Below, piece after piece: positions 1 to 4,072 of a stretch of 5,253 bases of DNA (the stretch's first letter is position 1; the number at the start of each line of letters is the position of its first letter). The notes below the pieces were generated by a model that did not search any database, had not been told where the DNA came from, and saw only the letters and a program-made list of their open reading frames with translations. The stretch spans positions 1 to 5,253 of the forward strand of contig QNAY01000123.1 of NCBI GenBank assembly GCA_003645605.1, written 5' to 3'. The DNA comes from Thermodesulfobacteriota bacterium (lineage in GTDB: Bacteria > Desulfobacterota > Dissulfuribacteria > Dissulfuribacterales > UBA3076). Both the position numbers and the translations under genes were made by a program.

Positions 1-1
1 A

Positions 2-142
2 AGAAATAAAGAAATGGCGAAGAGAGAAGAAGAATCAATTGGTGAACCGGATGAACCCAAACTGGAAAGACCTGAGTTCTGGATGGTAAAGATTTCTCCC
101 TTTGGTCGAAATGACATGGCAGCACGAATCATGACACATTAG
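2..142 (+). CDS. C-terminal end of an unidentified ORF (5' end outside window)
   Basis: This frame is open from the left edge and stops at TAG 140-142, giving 46 codons. The readable tail is charged and ends in RPEFWMVKISPFGRNDMA followed by about six more residues. An ATG at 14-16 is in frame and would give a 42-residue protein, but no convincing ribosome binding site precedes it. The simpler reading is the 3' end of a longer gene. In many pst operons this position is held by pstS, yet the tail does not resemble the end of a periplasmic phosphate-binding protein. I do not recognise the family. It could also be a degraded gene or a chance open frame. Confidence 0.35.
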   Translation, partial: RNKEMAKREEESIGEPDEPKLERPEFWMVKISPFGRNDMAARIMTH

Positions 143-156
143 CGTGAACGGTTACA
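143..156 (+). repeat. Palindromic motif copy 1 (CGTGAACGGTTACA)
   Basis: This 14-base motif begins right after the stop codon of the upstream frame. The identical 14-mer recurs at 4021-4034, and 13 of its bases (GTGAACGGTTACA) recur at 213-230. The half-sites GTgAAC and GgTTAC are imperfect inverted repeats around a central CG. Its role is unknown: it may be an operator or part of a dispersed repeat family. Confidence 0.6.
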
Positions 157-212
157 AAAAATGGATGATTGGATGAAAAGAAAAACGAATCAACACAATT
201 ATAAACTTTGAA

Positions 213-230
213 CCTGTGAACGGTTACAGG
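213..230 (+). repeat. Palindromic motif copy 2 (CCTGTGAACGGTTACAGG), possible operator
   Basis: This 18-base near-perfect inverted repeat has CCTGT and ACAGG as outer arms and a central CG. It ends 16 bases before the pstC start codon. The inner 14 bases fit the degenerate LacI/GalR-type operator pattern TGWNANCGNTNWCA. The same 18-base architecture bounds the two composite repeats downstream of phoU. In RNA it could fold into a small hairpin that covers the only weak ribosome-binding-like bases (AGGA, 228-231) upstream of pstC. Function is not shown by the sequence. Confidence 0.6.
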
Positions 231-246
231 ATTTACTTAAAACAGA

Positions 247-1158
247 ATGAGAAAAAACAAGCAGACCGGAAAAGGCCGTCAGAGAAAGGAGCGTATAATA
301 CGCTTCTTTTTCTTCTCTGTCGCACTGACCTCCATAACAATATTAACCTTAATTGTCGTTTTTCTGTTTTGGGAAGGACTTCCTATCTTCAGCAAGGTTT
401 CTGTCTACGATTTCCTGTTCGGACGGTACTGGTACCCCACTGACGAGCCCCCGGATTTTGGTATTTTCCCGCTGATCGTGGCATCATTGGCTGTTACTGC
501 TATGTCCGCTGTTATTTCCATTCCGCTGGGGGTGATGACCGCTCTATATCTTGCAGAGTCCGCCTCTGCCCGGCTGCGGGAATGGGTTAAACCTATTGTG
601 GAACTTCTGGCAGCCCTGCCTTCTGTTGTCATTGGTTTCTTCGGCATGGTAATAGTTGCTCCTTTCCTTCAGGAAATCTTTAATATCCCAACTGGCTTAA
701 ATCTTTTCAATGCGTCACTTATGCTGGCATTCATGTCCGTCCCGACCATCTGCAGCATCTCTGAAGATGCCATTTATAGCGTACCCCTGGAACTTAAAGA
801 GGCCTCTCTGGCCTTGGGAGCTACTCAATGGGAGACCATCGCCAGGGTAATCCTTCCCGCATCTCTCTCAGGCATCTCGACCGCCATCATTCTGGGTATG
901 TCGAGGGCTATTGGTGAGACCATGGTAGTACTTATGATTGCCGGTGGAGCGGCCCAGTTGCCGTCCTCAATATTTGATCCGGTCCGGCCCATGCCTGCCA
1001 GCATTGCAGCGGAAATGGCAGAGGCCCCTTTCAGGAGCGATCACTACTATGCCCTGTTCGCTACGGGCGTTGTATTATTTGCCTTCACCCTGCTTTTCAA
1101 CCTCGTATCTGAACACATCTCCAACAAATACAGGCAGGTTGGAGCTGCAACTCTATAA
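247..1158 (+). CDS. pstC: Phosphate ABC transporter permease PstC
   Basis: PstC is one of the two inner-membrane permease subunits of the PstSCAB high-affinity phosphate importer. The 303-residue product is close to the usual family size. A basic cytoplasmic N-terminus (1-18) leads into six predicted membrane segments near 20-41, 74-99, 117-141, 154-174, 208-234 and 266-289. The binding-protein-dependent permease (EAA) loop that docks on the ATPase is clear at 185-210, with EASLALGAT and the later ILPASLSGI. The segment ALPSVVIGFFG (123-133) and the SRAIGETM stretch (219-226) are typical of PstC/PstA. The ATG at 247 is chosen because it gives the expected N-terminus; no strong Shine-Dalgarno precedes it. 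It is the first gene of the visible operon. A hairpin overlaps its stop codon, and pstA follows 140 bases later. Confidence 0.95.
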   Translation: MRKNKQTGKGRQRKERIIRFFFFSVALTSITILTLIVVFLFWEGLPIFSKVSVYDFLFGRYWYPTDEPPDFGIFPLIVASLAVTAMSAVISIPLGVMTALYLAESASARLREWVKPIVELLAALPSVVIGFFGMVIVAPFLQEIFNIPTGLNLFNASLMLAFMSVPTICSISEDAIYSVPLELKEASLALGATQWETIARVILPASLSGISTAIILGMSRAIGETMVVLMIAGGAAQLPSSIFDPVRPMPASIAAEMAEAPFRSDHYYALFATGVVLFAFTLLFNLVSEHISNKYRQVGAATL

Positions 1159-1195
1159 ATTGTGCCTGAACGAAAAGGCCGTTCAGACACAATTT
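1157..1195 (+). terminator. Intercistronic hairpin between pstC and pstA (attenuator- or processing-type)
   Basis: The left arm AAATTGTG-C-CTGAACG (1157-1172) and right arm CGTTCAG-A-CACAATTT (1180-1195) pair over 15 positions with a single C/A mismatch and a seven-base loop (AAAAGGC). The left arm starts inside the pstC stop codon. Only four T residues (1193-1196) follow or overlap the right arm, and the stem is only moderately GC-rich, so termination would be partial at best. In an operon this can lower distal expression or protect the upstream message from 3' decay. The structure is seen directly; its effect is inferred. Confidence 0.6.
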
Positions 1196-1259
1196 TGAAT
1201 TTAAAAAAGGCAATAACCTAAATTTGAGAATGTTGTGTATGGCAATTGGAATTCGCAAG

Positions 1260-1294
1260 AACAATCAACAATCAACAATCATAAATCAACAATC
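1260..1294 (+). repeat. Tandem heptamer repeat (AACAATC) before pstA
   Basis: Five consecutive seven-base units are present: AACAATC three times, one diverged ATAAATC, then AACAATC. The tract ends four bases before the ATG at 1299. The same frame is open through the tract back to possible starts at 1224 (TTG), 1230 and 1239 (both ATG), where it would encode a low-complexity Asn/Gln/Ser segment. Because seven is not a multiple of three, a change in copy number would shift any upstream start out of frame with pstA. This argues that the real start is after the tract. Confidence 0.8.
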
Positions 1295-1298
1295 CAAC

Positions 1299-2159
1299 AT
1301 GAATAGTCTTCTACGACGTCGCAAACTGATCCAGGTCACGATTTTTGGACTTTTCAGGCTCTCCGCTGCCATTAATGGAATCGCATTGCTTGTCGTTGTT
1401 TATTTTCTTGTGGCAAGAGGGTGGCGGGCCATCAACTGGACATTCCTTACGCAGCCGCCCATGGATTCAATGACTAAAGGCGGGATTCTGCCCTGTATCG
1501 TCGGTACACTCTGCTTGAGTCTGGGTGCCATCCTGGTGGCCCTTCCCATCGGAGTAGCCTCTGCCATCTATCTTAATGAGTATGCCCGCCCAGGCCGGCT
1601 GCTTCGCGCTATCCGTATAGGGATCAACAACCTTGCCGGTGTGCCTTCAGTGGTTTTTGGTCTCTTTGGTCTTGCCTTCTTTGTAGTATGGTTAAAAATG
1701 GGAGTGAGTATCCTTGCCGGTTCCCTGACGCTGGGAGTACTCACCCTGCCTGTAATTATCGGATCTTCCGAGGAGGCCCTGAGGTCCGTTCCGGACACGT
1801 ATCGGGAGGCGTCCCTGGGACTGGGCGCCACCAAGTGGCAAACCATCTATAGGGTGGTTCTGCCCGCTGCTTTGCCTGGCATCCTTACCGGTGCCATCCT
1901 GGGGATCAGCCGGGCTGCGGGGGAGACTGCGCCCATTATGTTTACCGCAGCCGTATTCTATACACCATCTCTGCCGACTTCTGTTTTTGATGAAATCATG
2001 GCCCTGCCTTATCATATCTATGTTCTGGCCACGGCCGGAACAGAGATCGAAGCCACGCGACATCTCCAGTATGGAACGGCCCTTGTGCTGATTGTCCTCG
2101 TATTTGGCCTGAATCTTATTGCTATTATCTACCGGGCCAGGCTCCAGAGACGGATGTGA
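1299..2159 (+). CDS. pstA: Phosphate ABC transporter permease PstA
   Basis: PstA is the second inner-membrane permease of the phosphate importer and pairs with PstC. From ATG 1299 the product is 286 residues, near the normal family length. The N-terminus is MNSLLRRRKLIQ, then six predicted membrane segments near 22-40, 65-91, 107-132, 135-155, 193-218 and 258-279. The EAA docking loop lies at 170-195 (EASLGLGATKW, then VVLPAALPGI). NLAGVPSVVFGLFG (111-124) and ISRAAGETAPIMFTAA (203-218) are hallmarks of PstA. In-frame starts at 1224 (TTG), 1230 and 1239 would add 20-25 low-complexity residues encoded by the heptamer tract. I reject them because those residues look unlike the family, although 1299 itself has no obvious Shine-Dalgarno. 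The gap to pstB is six bases. Confidence 0.93.
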   Translation: MNSLLRRRKLIQVTIFGLFRLSAAINGIALLVVVYFLVARGWRAINWTFLTQPPMDSMTKGGILPCIVGTLCLSLGAILVALPIGVASAIYLNEYARPGRLLRAIRIGINNLAGVPSVVFGLFGLAFFVVWLKMGVSILAGSLTLGVLTLPVIIGSSEEALRSVPDTYREASLGLGATKWQTIYRVVLPAALPGILTGAILGISRAAGETAPIMFTAAVFYTPSLPTSVFDEIMALPYHIYVLATAGTEIEATRHLQYGTALVLIVLVFGLNLIAIIYRARLQRRM

Positions 2160-2160
2160 T
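2152..2160 (+). promoter_or_regulatory. Ribosome binding site of pstB (GGATGTGAT)
   Basis: GGATGTGAT differs from the anti-Shine-Dalgarno complement GGAGGTGAT at one base and ends five bases before ATG 2166. It overlaps the pstA stop codon TGA (2157-2159), which suggests translational coupling of the ATPase to the permease. Confidence 0.5.
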
Positions 2161-2165
2161 TCATA

Positions 2166-2927
2166 ATGGAACATTCTTTAAAAATTAAAATAAAAAATTT
2201 AGATTTCTATTACGGTGACTTTAAGGCCCTGCATGACATCTCCCTGGACATTTATTCAAACCAGGTAACTGCTTTCATCGGCCCTTCAGGCTGTGGCAAA
2301 AGTACTCTATTGCGTTGCCTGAACCGGATGAATGATCTGATTCCTATCAGCCGGGTGGAAGGGCAGATCCTGCTGGATAATAAAAACATTAATGATCCAA
2401 ATGTGGATGTGGTCACACTTCGTCGCAATGTCGGCATGGTATTTCAAAAACCCAATCCTTTTCCAAAAACCATTTTTGAAAATGTTGCATACGGCCTGAG
2501 AGTAAACGGCATAAAAGATAAGTCCTATATTGCGAACCAGGTTGAAAAGAGCCTCATTCAGGCCGCTATCTGGGATGAAGTCAAAGACAGAATTAATGAT
2601 TCAGCCCTTGGTCTTTCCGGCGGCCAGCAACAACGTCTCTGTATTGCCAGGGCCCTGGCAATTGAGCCTGAAGTGGTTCTTATGGATGAGCCGGCATCGG
2701 CCCTGGATCCAATCGCTACCCAAAAGATCGAAGAACTGATCCATCAATTGAAGAAATCATATACAATCATAATTGTTACGCACAACATGCAGCAGGCAGC
2801 ACGCGTGTCCGATATTACCGCCTTTTTTTATCTGGGAAAGCTTATCGAAAAGGATGATACTGAGATGCTTTTTACTAAACCTAAGCTCCAACAGACAGAA
2901 GATTACATCACGGGCCGTTTCGGATAG
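2166..2927 (+). CDS. pstB: Phosphate ABC transporter ATP-binding protein PstB
   Basis: PstB is the cytoplasmic ATPase that binds the EAA loops of PstC and PstA and drives phosphate import. The 253-residue length is standard. All the ABC motifs are intact: Walker [10 protein letters not shown] (39-47), Q-loop in [10 protein letters not shown] (Q94), signature LSGGQQQR (150-157), Walker B VVLMDEP (170-176, with catalytic E175), D-loop SALD (178-181) and H-loop histidine H206 in VTHN. The [13 protein letters not shown] stretch after Walker A and the KPNPFP after the Q-loop are characteristic of PstB among ABC ATPases. The start at ATG 2166 follows a near-consensus ribosome binding site. The stop TAG at 2925-2927 lies just before the phoU ribosome binding site, so the two genes are tightly coupled. 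Confidence 0.97.
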   Translation: MEHSLKIKIKNLDFYYGDFKALHDISLDIYSNQVTAFIGPSGCGKSTLLRCLNRMNDLIPISRVEGQILLDNKNINDPNVDVVTLRRNVGMVFQKPNPFPKTIFENVAYGLRVNGIKDKSYIANQVEKSLIQAAIWDEVKDRINDSALGLSGGQQQRLCIARALAIEPEVVLMDEPASALDPIATQKIEELIHQLKKSYTIIIVTHNMQQAARVSDITAFFYLGKLIEKDDTEMLFTKPKLQQTEDYITGRFG

Positions 2928-2932
2928 TGAGT

Positions 2933-2939
2933 GAGGAAA
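2933..2939 (+). promoter_or_regulatory. Ribosome binding site that fixes the phoU start (GAGGAAA)
   Basis: GAGGAAA lies five bases before ATG 2945, with its GAGG core eight bases away, which is good spacing. It decides between that ATG and the in-frame GTG at 2927, which overlaps the pstB stop and has no such site in front of it. Confidence 0.6.
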
Positions 2940-2944
2940 GTGTT

Positions 2945-3619
2945 ATGACCATACGTTTACAGAAAGAGTTAGAGAAACTAAAAAAGAGTATCCTCTCCCT
3001 GGGAGCCATGGTTGAAGAGCGTGTCCGCATGGCTATCCAGGCCCTTGAGTTAAGAGATGCGAATCTTGCGGAAAAAATCATTAAGAGTGACTACGAAGTA
3101 GATGACTTTGAGATAGAAGTGGAAGAAGATTGCCTGAAGCTTCTGGCGCTGCATCAGCCGGTTGCCGTGGATTTGAGGTTTCTTATTGCTGTGATCAAGA
3201 TCAACAACGACCTGGAAAGGATAGGTGATGAGGCAGTAAATATCGCAGAACGGATACAGATCATTGCTAAACGGGAACGGCTCGATATCCCCTTTGATTA
3301 TTCCTTGATGGCAGAGAAGACGGCCTCCATGCTCAAAAAGAGTCTGGACGCCCTTGTGAACATGGACGATATCTTGGCGCTGGATGTCCTTAAATTGGAT
3401 GATGCAATAGATGATATGAAAGACCAAGCCTATGACGTAATAAAACAAGCCATACGTGAACATACTGATCGCGTGGGTTATCTGATCAACCTGCTCTTGA
3501 TGTGCCGTCACCTTGAGCGCATAGCAGACCATGCCACCAACATTGCCGAAGAGGTCGTTTACATGGTTCAAGGGGAGATCATCCGGCACGGAAATGTCGA
3601 ACCTGAAGCCAAAGAATGA
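2945..3619 (+). CDS. phoU: Phosphate signalling complex protein PhoU
   Basis: PhoU is a cytoplasmic regulator that links the Pst transporter to the PhoR sensor kinase and represses the phosphate-starvation response when phosphate is plentiful. From ATG 2945 the product is 224 residues, typical for the family, and is almost wholly helical. It contains the two tandem three-helix PhoU domains. The first carries QPVAVDLRF (71-79) and the metal-binding-type motif NNDLERIGDEAVNIAE (87-102). The second carries the matching RHLERIADHATNIAEEVVYM (188-207). An in-frame GTG at 2927 would add six residues (230 in total) and is possible, but the ribosome binding site favours 2945. Its position right after pstB is the classic arrangement. 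No strong terminator follows the stop directly; the nearest candidate is at 3801-3823. Confidence 0.95.
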   Translation: MTIRLQKELEKLKKSILSLGAMVEERVRMAIQALELRDANLAEKIIKSDYEVDDFEIEVEEDCLKLLALHQPVAVDLRFLIAVIKINNDLERIGDEAVNIAERIQIIAKRERLDIPFDYSLMAEKTASMLKKSLDALVNMDDILALDVLKLDDAIDDMKDQAYDVIKQAIREHTDRVGYLINLLLMCRHLERIADHATNIAEEVVYMVQGEIIRHGNVEPEAKE

Positions 3620-3702
3620 ATTCCTAAATTATACCATCCTATCAATTTAACCAAAATCTAACCATAAAGTCATCCAGTCTTAACGAACCTGAACCATAAT
3701 AA

Positions 3703-3818
3703 CCTGTAAGCGTTCACAGGGCACCGCATCTGCTTTGTTGTCGGGCACTTGAAGTACAGGGAGTACGTCTGCGTACCCGCACGCCTCGCATCTGCAGCAC
3801 CCTGTAAACGCTTACAGG
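3703..3818 (+). repeat. Composite repeat copy A with palindromic ends (REPIN/MITE-like)
   Basis: The 116-base unit is bounded by CCTGTAAGCGTTCACAGG (3703-3720) and CCTGTAAACGCTTACAGG (3801-3818). Each end is itself near-palindromic, and the left end matches the reverse complement of the right end at 17 of 18 positions. The 80-base interior can fold further, for example GTACG (3763-3767) with CGTAC (3772-3776) around a four-base loop. Copy B repeats the unit 179 bases further on. No open frame in it looks like a real protein, and no transposase is present in the window. The form matches short non-autonomous repeats such as REPINs or MITEs. Confidence 0.8.
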
Positions 3819-3823
3819 TTTTT
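3801..3823 (+). terminator. Candidate intrinsic terminator made by the right end of repeat A
   Basis: CCTGTAA (3801-3807) pairs perfectly with TTACAGG (3812-3818) around the loop ACGC, and five T residues follow at 3819-3823. A seven-base-pair stem with a T-run is a plausible Rho-independent terminator and is the only such structure between phoU and the porin gene. It would end the pst-phoU transcript about 200 bases after phoU. The stem is short, so the call is tentative. Confidence 0.4.
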
Positions 3824-3881
3824 ATCGAGAGGAGGTGAAGTTTGTAATTTTAGAAGAAAGGCGGAGAGAGGCCCATAATAT

Positions 3882-3985
3882 TGTAAGCGTTCACAGGGCA
3901 CCGCATCTGCTTTGTTGCCGGGCACTTGAAGTACAGGGAGTACGTATGCGTGCCCGTACGCCTCGCACCCTGTAAACGCTTACAG
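3882..3985 (+). repeat. Composite repeat copy B (diverged, shortened copy of A)
   Basis: This 104-base unit runs from TGTAAGCGTTCACAGG (3882-3897) to CCTGTAAACGCTTACAG (3969-3985). Its interior differs from copy A by four substitutions in 71 aligned bases and by a nine-base deletion near the right end, where A reads GCATCTGCAGCAC and B reads GCAC. The deletion lies between short GCA repeats, as expected from slippage. The outermost bases of both ends are also changed, so B looks like the more decayed copy. Eight bases to the left (CCATAATA) are also shared with copy A. CGGGCAC (3919-3925) can pair perfectly with GTGCCCG (3950-3956). Confidence 0.8.
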
Positions 3986-4012
3986 TTCGGTGGGTTGCGG
4001 TAAGACGGGCGC

Positions 4013-4034
4013 TGTAATCCCGTGAACGGTTACA
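4013..4034 (+). promoter_or_regulatory. Solo palindromic motif (copy 7) upstream of the porin gene
   Basis: CGTGAACGGTTACA at 4021-4034 is identical to the copy at 143-156 in the pst leader. With its left flank it forms a small hairpin: TGTAA (4013-4017) with TTACA (4030-4034), and CCG with CGG around TGAA. It ends 38 bases before the porin start and is directly followed by AT-rich DNA (TAATATTTAATAG) that could hold a -10 element. It may be an operator shared with pst, or a remnant of the repeat family. Confidence 0.5.
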
Positions 4035-4072
4035 TAATATTTAATAGATAATGGAAAGGTATGGGGAAAAAT

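Larger units (their letters stand above)
143..246 (+). promoter_or_regulatory. pst operon leader, putative promoter region
   Basis: This non-coding stretch before pstC is AT-rich and holds two copies of the palindromic motif. A TATAAA at 200-205 could be a -10 element. No good -35 hexamer lies 16-18 bases upstream of it, which would fit an activator-dependent promoter such as one driven by PhoB. I could not find a clear pair of CTGTCAT-type Pho-box direct repeats. If TATAAA is the -10 element, transcription would begin near 211-213 and the palindrome at 213-230 would lie directly on the start site, the usual place for a repressor operator. The promoter call is inference from position and one hexamer. 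Confidence 0.3.
3620..4072 (+). other. Repeat-rich spacer between phoU and the porin gene
   Basis: These 453 bases contain no supported gene. From left to right they hold an AT-rich stretch (3620-3702) with no clear structure, composite repeat A (3703-3818), a 63-base link (3819-3881), composite repeat B (3882-3985), and a short leader with a solo palindrome (4021-4034) before the porin start. The link contains AGGAGGTGA at 3830-3838, a perfect ribosome-binding consensus, but no sensible start codon follows at the right distance. The small frames through the repeats are conceptual only. A promoter for the porin is expected near 3986-4060, but I cannot place it with confidence. Confidence 0.7.

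Noticed and set aside
143..246. Classical Pho box upstream of pstC
   Set aside because: I looked for two CTGTCAT-like direct repeats 11 bases apart and saw only the inverted CTGTGAAC/GTTACAG motif, which has different symmetry.
216..443. GTG-initiated 75-codon frame overlapping the start of pstC
   Set aside because: It begins inside the palindromic motif and overlaps pstC in another frame. The product has no recognisable features.
1692..2174. 160-codon open frame on the - strand across pstA
   Set aside because: It lies entirely opposite pstA, whose membrane segments and EAA loop are unmistakable. The antisense product has no recognisable features.
3050..3589. 179-codon open frame on the - strand across phoU
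   Set aside because: It is the antisense shadow of phoU, which has both conserved PhoU motifs. The reverse product has no family-like pattern.
3709..3838. Open frame through repeat A (about 42 codons, ending at TGA 3836-3838)
   Set aside because: It is repeat sequence read by chance. There is no good start or ribosome binding site, and copy B's deletion and substitutions show no protein-like constraint.
3835..3975. Small frame from GTG 3835 (46 residues) running through repeat B, near a perfect AGGAGGTGA
   Set aside because: The GTG lies inside the ribosome-binding-like sequence itself, so that site cannot serve it. Most of the frame is repeat sequence and the product looks random. The TTG at 3842 is followed at once by a stop.
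3703..4034. CRISPR-like array made of the repeated palindrome
   Set aside because: The spacing between motif copies is irregular (about 35 to 80 bases), two of the intervals are copies of each other instead of unique spacers, and no cas genes are present.
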